Assembly (NCBI GenBank): GCA_963732585.1
Contig: CAVSZY010000007.1
Span: forward strand, 105,601 to 169,600
Direction of reading: 5' to 3'
DNA from: WLMZ01 sp963732585
GTDB lineage: Bacteria; Actinomycetota; Acidimicrobiia; Acidimicrobiales; Ilumatobacteraceae
DNA length: 64,000 nt
Both the position numbers and the translations under genes were made by a program. Numbering within the stretch: position 1 is the first letter of the stretch; each line of letters starts with the position of its first letter. The notes beneath the pieces were generated by a model. The model saw nothing but the letters and a program-made list of their open reading frames with translations. It was not told the DNA's origin and searched no databases. Shown piece by piece: positions 37,043-45,920 of the stretch.

Positions 37043-38234
37043 GTGACTTTCCCGGCCTGCAGCTTCGACAAGCGATTCCAATCAACGGTGAGTGAACCGA
37101 TCGAGCGTTTCTTGGCCTCGGGCCAAGCGGCGACGCCATTCGTCGTCGTCGATGTCGACCGGGTCGAGGAGCGTTACCACAGCCTGTCGGCGGCCTTGCC
37201 ACAGGCGCGGATCTACTACGCGGTGAAGGCCAACCCGGGAGCGCCGATCCTGCAGCGTTTGCAGGCGGTCGGCTCGGCTTTCGACGTGGCTAGCCCGAAC
37301 GAGATCGATCAGTGTTTGGCGGCGGGAGCCCGTGCCGAAGACATCTCCTACGGCAACACGATCAAGAAGCGCCGCGACATCGCCTATGCCGCGTTCCTCG
37401 GCGTGCGTCGTTTCACGGTCGATTGCGAAGTCGAGCTTCGCAAGGTCTTCGACTGCGTTCCCGACGCCTCGATCTGTGTGCGGCTACGGCATGAATGCGC
37501 GGGTGCCGACTGGCCGCTGTCGCGCAAATTCGGTTGTGACGCGGCCGAGGTCGAGAACCTGCTGGTATTGGCCAGTTCGCTCGGCTTGGAGTGCGGCGTG
37601 TCGTTCCATGTCGGCTCGCAGCAGCGCGATCTCGACGCCTGGAGCAGTTCCTTGGAGGTCGTTGCCGAGGTGTTCCAGCGCGCTGCTGCACGTGGCGCGA
37701 CGCCGTCGTTCGTCAACCTCGGTGGCGGCTTTCCTGGCACCTATCGCGAGGGAGTGCCCGGAATTGAGTCCTACGGCCAGGCGGTGATGACGGCCCTGCA
37801 GACGTGGTTCCCCGAGGGCGTCGCTGGCCAGCCTTTGGAGGTGATGGTCGAACCCGGCCGTTACATGGTCGCTGATGCCGGGGTGCTCGCGCGCTGAGGT
37901 GATTCTCGTCTCCCGACGCTCGCCGTTGGACACCGAACGTTGGGTGTACCTCGACTGCGGCAAGTTCCATGGTCTCGCTGAGACGATGGACGAGGCGATT
38001 CGTTATCGCCTGCGGACACGCCATGACGGCGGCCCGACCGGGCCGGTGGCCATCGCTGGACCGACCTGTGATTCGGCCGATGTGCTCTATGAGAAAAGCA
38101 GCTACGAGCTGCCACTCGCTCTTGACGAAGGCGACGTCGTCGATGTGCTCTCCGCTGGGGCGTACACGACGACCTATAGCAGCGTGGCCTTCAACGGTTT
38201 CGAGCCGCTCGCCGAGCACTTCGTTTCAGCCTGA
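37043..38234 (+). pseudogene. group IV PLP-dependent decarboxylase (ornithine/diaminopimelate type), one frameshift
   Basis: About 397 residues once frames are joined. The PLP lysine is in IYYAVKANPGAP. The phosphate and ring contacts are in SFHVGSQQ, NLGGGFPG and MVEPGRYMV. After a single frame change near 37893 the C-terminal barrel follows, with GPTCDSADVLYEK holding the active-site Cys-Asp. Shortness and the TCDSADVLYEK segment point to ornithine decarboxylase rather than LysA. The product would be putrescine. GTG 37043 is used; GTG 37001 would add 14 residues. The shift may be sequence error. Confidence 0.78.
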
Positions 38235-38297
38235 GTGCGGTCGCGCCGCCCGCTCGTGCGAGCGCCTTCGCCCCACGCAGTACAGTGCCGCGCGTCG

Positions 38298-38304
38298 AAG
38301 GAGG
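38298..38304 (+). promoter_or_regulatory. strong ribosome binding site AAGGAGG
   Basis: A seven-base AAGGAGG lies 7 bp upstream of ATG 38312 and decides the start of the downstream gene over the in-frame upstream codon at 38285. Confidence 0.8.
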
Positions 38305-38311
38305 ACGAAAC

Positions 38312-38932
38312 ATGGACATGTGGACCCAAATCGAGGCTGGCCGCGAGGCATTCGCCGATTACCTTGACGGGCTCTCGCCCGATGATTGGAACAAACAATC
38401 GCTGTGCGCCGACTGGACGGTCAAAGAGGTGGCCGCGCATATGTTGGTGATCCCGACGATGAGCAAAGGACAGGTCTTCACATCGTTCTTGCGGTCGGGA
38501 TTCAACCTCAACAAGATGAACGCAGCCCTTGTTCGGTCGATCACATCGCGCCTTTCCGGCGCCGACATCGCCCAGGCGACGCGCAGTTCGGCGGGTTCGC
38601 GCTCGATGCCCCCTGGGCTCAAGCTGCCAGGCCTGTTGACCGAGCTGGCGGTCCATAGCGCCGACGTCGCTGACGGTGTCGGCAGCGAGTTCGCCCTCGC
38701 CCCCACGGATTACACGATGGTCCTCGACCATCTGAAGCTGACCCAGCCGGTCTTCGGCTCGAAGCAACGTATCGCCGGACTGACGCTGCGAGCCGTCGAC
38801 AGCGAATGGGAGACCGGATCTGGGCCGACGGTCGAAGGGACGGCGCGTAACCTGGTGATGGCAGTTGCCGGTCGGCCGTCGGCATATGAGCGCCTGTCGG
38901 GCGACGGCGTCAGCGCAATGCGTTCTCGCTAA
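38312..38932 (+). CDS. maleylpyruvate isomerase/mycothiol-dependent (MDMPI) family protein
   Basis: This 206-residue protein has the MDMPI N-terminal DinB-like fold: YLDGLSPDDWNKQSLCADWTVKEVAAHM. The His of VAAHM is one metal ligand, and LLTELAVHSADVAD gives the later His and Asp positions. Family members are mycothiol-dependent isomerases or DinB-like thiol transferases, and mycothiol is an actinobacterial thiol. It is convergent with the SDR epimerase (4-bp overlap). The true substrate is unknown. Confidence 0.8.
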   Translation: MDMWTQIEAGREAFADYLDGLSPDDWNKQSLCADWTVKEVAAHMLVIPTMSKGQVFTSFLRSGFNLNKMNAALVRSITSRLSGADIAQATRSSAGSRSMPPGLKLPGLLTELAVHSADVADGVGSEFALAPTDYTMVLDHLKLTQPVFGSKQRIAGLTLRAVDSEWETGSGPTVEGTARNLVMAVAGRPSAYERLSGDGVSAMRSR

Positions 38933-39834
38933 CGGCCCGTCGGCTTCTCGAGCAGGTGGCGAAGCGCACCTTCCAACACCGGGAAGCCAAATTGAAAACC
39001 GTCGTCGCTGAGCCGCGTCGGCAAGACCCGTTGGCCGGTGAACAGCAGCGCCTCGGCCAGTTCGCCGCCGAGCAGCAACTTGGGTCCAAACTTTGGCACC
39101 GGAAAGAAGGCGGGCCGGTGCAGCACCCGTGCCAACGTGGTTGTCATCTCGGCGTTTGTCACCGGGTTCGGCGCTGTCAGGTTGACCGGACCGTGTAGTG
39201 AGCTTTTGAGCAGGTGTTCCAGCGCTGCGACGTGGTCGTCGATGGCGATCCAGCTCTGCCACTGTTTGCCGTTGCCCATCTTGCCGCCGAGCCCGAAGCG
39301 AAACAGTGGCATCAGCTTGGACAACGCGCCACCCTTGGGCGACAAGACGATGCCGGTACGCAGGAATACTGTGCGCACACCAGCGTCGCTGGCGGGCTGA
39401 GCGGCGACCTCCCATTGGCAACAGAGGTCGGCAAGAAAATCATTGCCGGCGGGCGAGGCCTCGCTCAGCTGCTCGTCACCGTGCGCGCCGTAATAGCCAA
39501 TCGCCGACCCGCTCAGAAATACCTTGGGAGCCTCGTCCATTTCGGCGATTGTGGTGGCCAGCAGCGAAGTGCTCTTTGTGCGACTTTCCACCAGAATCCG
39601 TTTGTACTCGTCGCTCCAACGCTTGTCACCAATTCCCGCCCCGGCCAAGTGGACGACGGCGTCTGCGCCGCGCAGCGCGGCATGATCGATCGTGCCGGCG
39701 TCGGGATCCCAACGCGCTTCGCCCGGTCGAGGAGTGCGCCGCACCAGTCGAACAACCTCGTGATGGTCGTGCTGCAGGCGGTGGGCGAGGGCTGTGCCGA
39801 TCAGGCCGCTGGAGCCGGTGAGGATGATGCGCAT
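38929..39834 (-). CDS. TIGR01777-type NAD-dependent epimerase (SDR39U1-like)
   Basis: This 301-residue extended-SDR protein has an N-terminal nucleotide loop RIILTGSSGLIGTAL. Further family features are VVHLAGAGIGDKRWSDEYK, SGSAIGYYGAHGDE, the GAHG/YYG active-site region, and LTAPNPVTNAEMTTTLARVL. A C-terminal DUF1731-like tail (LPTRLSDDGFQFGFPVLEGAL) completes the usual length. Its metabolic role in bacteria is undefined. It is divergent from the proline-rich membrane protein. Confidence 0.88.
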   Translation of the reverse strand: MRIILTGSSGLIGTALAHRLQHDHHEVVRLVRRTPRPGEARWDPDAGTIDHAALRGADAVVHLAGAGIGDKRWSDEYKRILVESRTKSTSLLATTIAEMDEAPKVFLSGSAIGYYGAHGDEQLSEASPAGNDFLADLCCQWEVAAQPASDAGVRTVFLRTGIVLSPKGGALSKLMPLFRFGLGGKMGNGKQWQSWIAIDDHVAALEHLLKSSLHGPVNLTAPNPVTNAEMTTTLARVLHRPAFFPVPKFGPKLLLGGELAEALLFTGQRVLPTRLSDDGFQFGFPVLEGALRHLLEKPTGR

Positions 39835-39904
39835 ATGTGAACATTACGTTGCAGTACCCGTGCATGGACTCAGGAAATTTTGTGAATGGCCGATACTAGG
39901 TGAG

Positions 39905-41797
39905 ATGTCTGAGAACTACGGCGACCCTCGAGTACACCAACCAGGCGAGGCAAGTGCACCGCCGCCCCCGCCGCCGCCACCACCGCCACCGCCACCATCG
40001 AGTGGGCCTTGGCAGGCGCCCTCGACGAGTGCGGTGCAACCGGGCGGCCCGTTGTTCGAGACGCTCTCCGGCCCTCCGCCGATGGGCTCAGTCCCGCCGG
40101 TCGCCACCGCTTCCCCCGTCGCCCTGCAACCGTCGCCGCAGGCTGCCCCACGTCGCGGGCGTATGATCGTCAGCGTCGTCGGGGTTGGAGCTCTGCTGGC
40201 CGCTGGTGCCTTCGCCTTCACCCAAATGCGCTCCAACGACGGTGGTGCGGCCAGCGCCCAAGAACTTGGCCAGCAGCTGGTCAACGCGATGAACAACGAG
40301 GACGCGCTCGGCGCAGTCGACCTGTTGTTGCCCGGCGAGCGTGAGACCTTCCGCCAGCCGATGATCGACTACGTCGCTGAACTCGCCCGCCTCGACCTGC
40401 TTGCCGAAAACGTCAATCTCAATGACTTCAGCGGCATCGATATCCAGATCGATGCGCCGCAAGTGACCGTTACCCCGACGAACGTCACCGACATCTCGAA
40501 GGTGCACATCCAGGGTGACGCTCGCGTGATCACCAAGTCTGACGAGCTCCCGATTGGGGAGATCTTCATCGACCGCTATGAGATCGACGATGAAATGCCC
40601 GAGGATGTCGACGCCGTCGAGCCGCTGGACATGACCTTTGCGGCGGTTGAGAAGGACGGTCGCTGGTACGCGAGCCTGATGTACACCGTGGCCGAAGAGG
40701 CGCGCGGCGACGAGGATGTTCCCCAGAACCCTGTGCAGCCGATCGGTGCCGACAGTCCCGAAGCTGCGATGGATGCGATGATCGCGGCGATCAGCGACCT
40801 GCGCGTCGCCGACATGATCGCCCGCCTCAATCCCAATGAGGCCGAAGCGCTGCAGCGTTACGCCCCGCTCTTCCTCGACGAAGCTCAGGCGACGATCAAC
40901 GACGAGACCGCGAACATGGGCTTTGAGATGTCGATTGACGACACCGAATACAAGGTGTTTGGCGACGGCGATCGGCGCCATGTGCAGATCACCAAGGCAC
41001 ATTTCTCGGCAAGTGGCGACGGCGAATCGGTCGAGCTCACTTTGGAGGGCAACTGCGTCAAGGGCACGATTGCTGGAGAACCGTTTGAGCAGTGCAGCAA
41101 CGGCGATGGAAGCGAAATCGACGGCCTCATCGAGCAGATGGGCTTCGACGACTCCGACGGCGAGATCCAGCAGTTCATCAACGATCTGACGGCCGCCTTC
41201 GCCGACATGGAACCGATCGGGATCACCGTTGCCAAGGTCGGCGACGGTTGGTATGTCAGCCCGATCGGCACCTATTCCGATCTCGGTCTCAGCGTGCTAC
41301 GGGCGCTGACCCGCGAAGAACTCGACACCCTGCTCGACAGCGGCGAGGCTGCGGTGGCAGCGATCGGCGACGGCATGTTCGGTTCCTTCGATGAGGAATT
41401 TAGCGACGATGGCTCGCTGGAGAACTACGACACGTGGACCGATTGCGTCTTTGATGCAGCCGATTCCGCCGCCGGGTCGGCGTGCATCGAGGACAAGATC
41501 GCCACTGGCAACGTCGAGGCCGACTTCGTGCCGGCGCCGTATCGCTACCCCGAATGCGGGCTCTACGAGTACTACGACAGCGATGAGTTGTACAGCGATA
41601 GCGGCGCAGAGTTCTATGCCGCCGTCAGCGGGGCTGCACCGTGCATTCAGCAAGCCGCCGAGGCCGATGGCATGGATCTCAGCTTCATGACCGTCGAACT
41701 GCTTAAGCCGGAGTGCTTCCAGACGATTAATCCGTACAACACCTTCGACGCCGTGCAAGCCGACGTCGATGCTGCGTGGGCCTGCGCCTACGAATGA
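39905..41797 (+). CDS. membrane-anchored protein with polyproline cytoplasmic segment
   Basis: This 630-residue protein starts at ATG 39905 (MSENYGDPRVHQPGEAS). A run of 13 prolines follows near residue 20, then a Pro/Ser/Ala-rich stretch. One membrane segment (MIVSVVGVGALLAAGAFAF) is at about residues 87-106. The remaining ~520 residues are extracellular and acidic, with two related units: NAMNNEDALGAVDLLLPGE, and MIAAISDLRVADMIARLNPNE. A Cys-containing region follows (LEGNCVKG, FEQCSNG). The C-terminal 130 residues are a separate Cys-rich part (CVFDAADSAAG, CIEDKIATG). No known family was recognised. Confidence 0.75.
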   Translation: MSENYGDPRVHQPGEASAPPPPPPPPPPPPPSSGPWQAPSTSAVQPGGPLFETLSGPPPMGSVPPVATASPVALQPSPQAAPRRGRMIVSVVGVGALLAAGAFAFTQMRSNDGGAASAQELGQQLVNAMNNEDALGAVDLLLPGERETFRQPMIDYVAELARLDLLAENVNLNDFSGIDIQIDAPQVTVTPTNVTDISKVHIQGDARVITKSDELPIGEIFIDRYEIDDEMPEDVDAVEPLDMTFAAVEKDGRWYASLMYTVAEEARGDEDVPQNPVQPIGADSPEAAMDAMIAAISDLRVADMIARLNPNEAEALQRYAPLFLDEAQATINDETANMGFEMSIDDTEYKVFGDGDRRHVQITKAHFSASGDGESVELTLEGNCVKGTIAGEPFEQCSNGDGSEIDGLIEQMGFDDSDGEIQQFINDLTAAFADMEPIGITVAKVGDGWYVSPIGTYSDLGLSVLRALTREELDTLLDSGEAAVAAIGDGMFGSFDEEFSDDGSLENYDTWTDCVFDAADSAAGSACIEDKIATGNVEADFVPAPYRYPECGLYEYYDSDELYSDSGAEFYAAVSGAAPCIQQAAEADGMDLSFMTVELLKPECFQTINPYNTFDAVQADVDAAWACAYE

Positions 41798-41805
41798 GCA
41801 TTTCA

Positions 41806-41835
41806 GGGTGCTCGGTGCCTAGGCGCCGAGCACCC
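41806..41835. terminator. bidirectional hairpin between convergent genes
   Basis: The arms 41806-41819 and 41822-41835 pair over 14 positions with one G-T wobble and a 2-base loop. It lies in the 21-bp gap between the stop at 41797 and the minus-strand thioredoxin-like gene and overlaps that gene's stop codon (41819-41821). It could end transcription from both sides. Confidence 0.65.
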
Positions 41836-42427
41836 GCTCAAAGGCGCTGGCCATGACCTCTGGCTCGAGTGCACCAAGGAAGCCGTCGACTTCGCCTGCG
41901 GCATTGACGAACACCCAGGCAGGCTGTGAAGGCACGCCGAAGTGGGCGAACAGCTCGCCCGTTTGATCGTTGAGGTTCTGGAAGGTGATGGCGTACTTGT
42001 CGACGAACCCTTGCATCTCGTCTTCGGTGCCGTTCCAGGCCACACCGACCAAGGCGACCTGATCGCCGTACTGCTTGTGGGCCGCCTCGACCGAGGCGGC
42101 TTCGCGGTTACACACCGTTCAAAACGGCGCCCAAAACCAGAAGGCCACCGGTTTGCCAGCGAAGCTGGCGACATCGAGTTCACCGCCGCCGAGTAGCGGT
42201 GCTTTGACCATCAAAGCCTCGGGGATCGACACCGGGGTGCCGGTCAAGGAACCCGTGCCCGCTGGCGCGGCGCTGATCGAAGGATCGATCGCCGCTGGTG
42301 GAGCGGCGGGGGCCTGCGTGGGCGATGCGGCAGCCGAGTCGGGGGGCGACACCGTCTTGCTAGCTCCGCAGGCGGCGACGAGCGCGGCAATCGCCCCGGC
42401 ACCGAGAAACGTTCGACGAGTAGTCAC
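41819..42427 (-). CDS. candidate selenoprotein: TlpA/Mpt53-like thiol-disulfide lipoprotein with UxxC site
   Basis: Start is GTG 42427 and stop is 41819-41821, 202 residues if the internal TGA is read as selenocysteine. The N-terminus TTRRTFLGAGAIAALVAAC has a lipobox ending at Cys 20, preceded by an RR pair. A Pro/Ala-rich linker reaches about residue 75. The thioredoxin-like domain has KPVAFWFWAPF, then codon 103 = TGA (42119-42121), then TVC with the resolving Cys 106. After it come GVAWNGTEDEMQGFVDKY, ITFQNLND and the cis-Pro loop VPSQPAWVFV. The same frame continues without shift on both sides of the TGA. Mpt53/TlpA relatives have WxPWCxxC here, so TGA replaces the attacking Cys. A hairpin 18 nt downstream fits a bacterial SECIS. 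A nonsense mutation (TGC or TGT to TGA) is the alternative. Confidence 0.75.
42081..42100 (-). promoter_or_regulatory. candidate bacterial SECIS hairpin
   Basis: Downstream of TGA 42119-42121 on the minus strand, 18 nt intervene. Then GCCGCCTC, loop GGTC, GAGGCGGC form a perfect 8-bp stem. The apical loop GGUC equals the conserved loop core of the E. coli fdhF SECIS bound by SelB. The distance from TGA to the loop is 26 nt, within the range accepted for bacterial SECIS elements. The hairpin lies in coding sequence (AASVEAA). Confidence 0.65.
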
Positions 42428-42530
42428 GACCCGGGATACTAACCGTCGCACTGCACCTACGGGGGTGCAGGCGGGCCACCATTCTCGGACGTTGGCGCCC
42501 GTGGCGTCGTCGGCCGTAGCATTGCACAAC

Positions 42531-42971
42531 GTGAAGACAAGAACCTTGCTGATTCTTGCCGTGGCCTGTGGTCTCGTCATCCTCGTTGCCGGCAGCATCA
42601 AGCTGTTCCTGGTCGCCGACGCCGACGCCCCGGTGCACCATGCCGTCGGGCAATCGGCCAAGGTCGCAGACATGGTGGTCACCGTCGAGGCGATGGAGAT
42701 CGTCGATGGCAAGGCTGTTGCCACGGTGTCGCTGGTCGGCGTCGACGACGACGACGGGGCCCAAAGCTGGACTTTTGGTGATGGCCAACAGCTGCTCTCG
42801 CGGAACTCGCCAGCCAATACGCCCAGTCACAACGGATTGTCGGCGTGCCGAGCGACGAAACGCGACGAGGTGACCCGATGCCTGGTGTCATTTACCTCGA
42901 CGCGGACCCGTGGCGTGTTGCGTTACGACCGTGCGGACGAGGCGCTGTATTGGGACGTCATCGACTCCTGA
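42531..42971 (+). CDS. membrane-anchored extracytoplasmic protein, function unknown
   Basis: This 146-residue protein has an N-terminal membrane anchor (TLLILAVACGLVILVAGSI). A compact beta-rich domain of about 110 residues follows, with VADMVVTVEAMEIVDGKAVATV and two cysteines (LSACRATK, TRCLVSF) that could pair. GTG 42531 is chosen at the start of the hydrophobic segment. It is divergent from the candidate selenoprotein across 103 bp, which makes it a possible partner or substrate, but no family link was seen. Confidence 0.6.
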   Translation: MKTRTLLILAVACGLVILVAGSIKLFLVADADAPVHHAVGQSAKVADMVVTVEAMEIVDGKAVATVSLVGVDDDDGAQSWTFGDGQQLLSRNSPANTPSHNGLSACRATKRDEVTRCLVSFTSTRTRGVLRYDRADEALYWDVIDS

Positions 42972-43023
42972 GGGCGCTACCGTGTGGCCCGTACGTTCCT
43001 CGCCGCGGCGAGCGACTTTGGAG

Positions 43024-44433
43024 GTGGTTCCTACGGCCGAGCAATTCGATCTTGTGATCATCGGGGGTGGCCCCGGCGGTTATGGAGCGGCGCTTTACGC
43101 GGCATCGGCCGGGTTGAGTGTGGCGCTCGTTGAGAAGGATTCACTCGGCGGTACGTGCCTCAATCGTGGCTGCATCCCGGCGAAGGCGTTCTTAGAGACC
43201 GCAGCCGTGTACCGCCATGTGGCCCATGCCGCCGATTTTGGGATCAACGCCTCGGCCCCGACCGTCGATTTCGCGGTCACCCAGAAGCGCAAGCAGAAAA
43301 TCGTCGACGGCCTGGTCAAAGGAATCGGCGGCATGATCAAGAGCCGCAAGGTCAAGCTGTTTACCGGCACCGGGTCGCTGGCCGCCGATCGCACCGTGAA
43401 CATCACCCTCGCTGACGGCACCACTGCGCAGGCCCAGGGCCGCGCCGTCGTGCTCGCCGCCGGGTCCGTGCCGCGGACCATTCCCGGTTTCGACCGCGGC
43501 GGGCCGATCATGACCAGCGACGAAGTGTTGATGCTCGATCATGTGCCGGCCCGCGTTGCCGTCATCGGTGGCGGTGCCATCGGATGCGAGTTCGCCTCCA
43601 CCTTTTCCGATCTCGGCGCCAAAGTGACGATCTTGGAAGGTCTGCCGAAAATCCTTCCCGGCCTCGATGCCGACGTCGCCAATGTCGTCGTCAAGAGCTT
43701 CACCAAGAAGAAGATCGACATTCGCACCGGCGTCAAGGTCAACGGCCACACGCCAACCGGCAGTGGCAGCACGGTGGTGCAATTTGGCGACGGCGAGCAA
43801 CTCGAAGTCGATGCCGTGGTGGTCTCTGTCGGGCGTCGTCCCTTCGCTGACGAGTTGGGCCTCGTCGGCACCGGCGTCGTTGTCGACCAGCGTGGCTTCG
43901 TCGAGGTCGACGAGTTCTGTCGCACCGCAGCGCCCGATGTCTACGCCATTGGCGATTTGATCAACACCCCGCAATTGGCTCACGTCGGCTACGCCGAGGC
44001 GATCCTGGTGGTCAAGCAAGTGCTCGGCGAGAGCCCGATGCCAGTCAACTACGACCGGGTGCCGTGGGCCATCTATTGCCATCCGGAAGTTGCCTGGGCT
44101 GGCCCCGGCGAGGAGGCGGCCAAGGCCGCCGGATTCGATGTCGTCGTCGCCAAGCATCAGTTCCGGGCAAACAGCCGGGCGCACATCATCGGCGAGATCG
44201 ACGGACTGGTGAAGGTCATCGCCAAGAAGAACGCCGACGGTACCGCGGGGCAAGTGCTGGGAGTGCACATGGTCGGCCCGTGGGTCACCGAACAGCTGAG
44301 CGGCGGATACCTCGCCGTCAACTGGGAGGCAACCGTCGCCGAGGTCGCCGAGTTCATTCAGCCGCACCCAAGTCTCAGCGAGTTGTTCGGCGAGACCGTC
44401 CTGTCGCTCACCGGCCGCAGCTTGAACAGCTGA
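43024..44433 (+). CDS. lpdA: dihydrolipoamide dehydrogenase (E3)
   Basis: This 469-residue flavoprotein re-oxidises the dihydrolipoyl arm of 2-oxo acid dehydrogenase complexes using NAD. The FAD loop is VIIGGGPGGYGAA. The redox disulfide is GGTCLNRGCIPAK. The NAD loop is VAVIGGGAIGCEFAS. The second FAD motif is DVYAIGDLI, and the C-terminal His-Glu pair is in QPHPSLSELFGE. GTG 43024 gives the usual length; a GTG at 42982 is an alternative. It is followed 68 bp later by the E2 gene, in the same transcription unit. Confidence 0.94.
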   Translation: MVPTAEQFDLVIIGGGPGGYGAALYAASAGLSVALVEKDSLGGTCLNRGCIPAKAFLETAAVYRHVAHAADFGINASAPTVDFAVTQKRKQKIVDGLVKGIGGMIKSRKVKLFTGTGSLAADRTVNITLADGTTAQAQGRAVVLAAGSVPRTIPGFDRGGPIMTSDEVLMLDHVPARVAVIGGGAIGCEFASTFSDLGAKVTILEGLPKILPGLDADVANVVVKSFTKKKIDIRTGVKVNGHTPTGSGSTVVQFGDGEQLEVDAVVVSVGRRPFADELGLVGTGVVVDQRGFVEVDEFCRTAAPDVYAIGDLINTPQLAHVGYAEAILVVKQVLGESPMPVNYDRVPWAIYCHPEVAWAGPGEEAAKAAGFDVVVAKHQFRANSRAHIIGEIDGLVKVIAKKNADGTAGQVLGVHMVGPWVTEQLSGGYLAVNWEATVAEVAEFIQPHPSLSELFGETVLSLTGRSLNS

Positions 44434-44501
44434 ACCACCCGGTCACAAGAAACACCGATCACAAGAATTCGCTATTTCGTACGTCGTGCCGAGAGGAACA
44501 C

Positions 44502-45920
44502 ATGGCAGATATCACCCTTCCGCAGCTTGGTGAAACCGTCACCGAGGGAACCATTACCAAATGGTTCAAGAAAGTCGGCGACACGGTCAGCGCCGACGAC
44601 CCGTTGTTCGAGGTGTCGACCGACAAGGTCGATACCGAGGTGCCCTCACCGAGCGCCGGCACGTTGATCGAGATCCGTGTCGCCGAGGGCGACACGGTGC
44701 CTGTCGGCACGATCGTCGCCGTCGTCGGTGCCGCCGATGCCGCTGCGGCGCCCGCTGCCCCGGCACCGGCCCCCGAGCCGGTCCCCGCCCCAGCGCCTGC
44801 CCCGGTCGTCGAGCCAGTGGTCGCCGCATCGGCGGCTCCCGCTCCCGCACCCGCGCCAGCCCCGGCACCCGCGCCGACTCCCGCTCCCGTTGCTGCGGAG
44901 CCGGGCGCGGCCAAGGCGAACGACAATCGGTTGTTGTCGCCGGTAGTGCGCCGCCTCGTCGCCGAGCACAATCTGTCGCCGGACGTGATCAAGGGAACGG
45001 GTGCAGGTGGGCGAATCACCCGCGAGGACGTGCTCGATCACATCGATGCCCTGGCCACGGCGGCACCGCCTGCGGCACCGGTGGCGATGCCGGCCCCATC
45101 GGCGCCTGCGGTTGTCGTCCCCGCCGCTCCGGCCGCCGCAGCGCCCGTCGCCGCAGCGCCTATCGCTGTTGCGCCCATCGCTGCTGCGCCTGTCGCCCAG
45201 CCAGGCGCCCGCGACACGGTGGTGGCCTTGTCGAAGATGCGCAAGCTGACCGGTGCACACATGATCGCCAGCAAGGCCGCCAGCCCGCACGCCTTCAGCG
45301 TCGTCGAGATTGACTTCGCCAACGTCGACGCCACCCGCAACAAGGTGAAGAACGAGTGGAAGGCGGCCGAGGGTTTCAGTCTCACCTATCTCGGGTTCAT
45401 CGCCCGCGCCGTGGTCGATGCCATCGCCGAGTTCCCGCAGATGAACGCCAGCGTCAGCGGCGACAACCTCGTGGTCCACAATTACGTCGATCTCGGCATC
45501 GCCGTCGACCTCGACTACACCGGCCTGCTGGTGCCGTTGGTGCGCAACGCCGAGGCCAAGCGCCTGCGGGCTATCGCCCGTGAGATCAACGACCTCGCTG
45601 GTCGCGCTCGCAGCCGCAAGCTGAGCCCGGACGAGATCTCCGGTGGCACGTTCACGATCAGCAACAACGGCTCGGCCGGCAGCGTGCTGACGATGCCGAT
45701 CATCAACCAGCCACAGGTCGCCATCCTCTCGACCGACGCCATCGTGCGCAAGCCGGTCGTCGTTCGTGGTGTCGATGGCGGCGAAGCGATCGCCATCCAC
45801 CCCGTCGGCAACCTGGCGATGAGCTGGGATCATCGGGCGTTCGATGGCGCCTACGCCGCTGGCTTCTTGGTCAAGATCAAAGACGTGCTGGAAACCCGCG
45901 ACTGGAGCGCCGAACTCTAA
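44502..45920 (+). CDS. dihydrolipoamide acyltransferase E2 of a 2-oxo acid dehydrogenase complex
   Basis: This 472-residue protein has one lipoyl domain (residues 1-75), with the lipoylated Lys in STDKVDTEV. A long Ala/Pro linker follows, with many PAPAPAPAP repeats. Then comes a peripheral-subunit-binding domain (LLSPVVRRLVAEHNLS to GRITREDVLDHI), a second Ala/Pro linker, and the catalytic core ending with MSWDHRAFDGAYAAGF, the HxxxDG active site. AGAGGAA upstream of ATG 44502 supports the start. The 2-oxo acid is not certain; aceE nearby favours pyruvate. The stop overlaps lipB (TAATG). Confidence 0.9.
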   Translation: MADITLPQLGETVTEGTITKWFKKVGDTVSADDPLFEVSTDKVDTEVPSPSAGTLIEIRVAEGDTVPVGTIVAVVGAADAAAAPAAPAPAPEPVPAPAPAPVVEPVVAASAAPAPAPAPAPAPAPTPAPVAAEPGAAKANDNRLLSPVVRRLVAEHNLSPDVIKGTGAGGRITREDVLDHIDALATAAPPAAPVAMPAPSAPAVVVPAAPAAAAPVAAAPIAVAPIAAAPVAQPGARDTVVALSKMRKLTGAHMIASKAASPHAFSVVEIDFANVDATRNKVKNEWKAAEGFSLTYLGFIARAVVDAIAEFPQMNASVSGDNLVVHNYVDLGIAVDLDYTGLLVPLVRNAEAKRLRAIAREINDLAGRARSRKLSPDEISGGTFTISNNGSAGSVLTMPIINQPQVAILSTDAIVRKPVVVRGVDGGEAIAIHPVGNLAMSWDHRAFDGAYAAGFLVKIKDVLETRDWSAEL

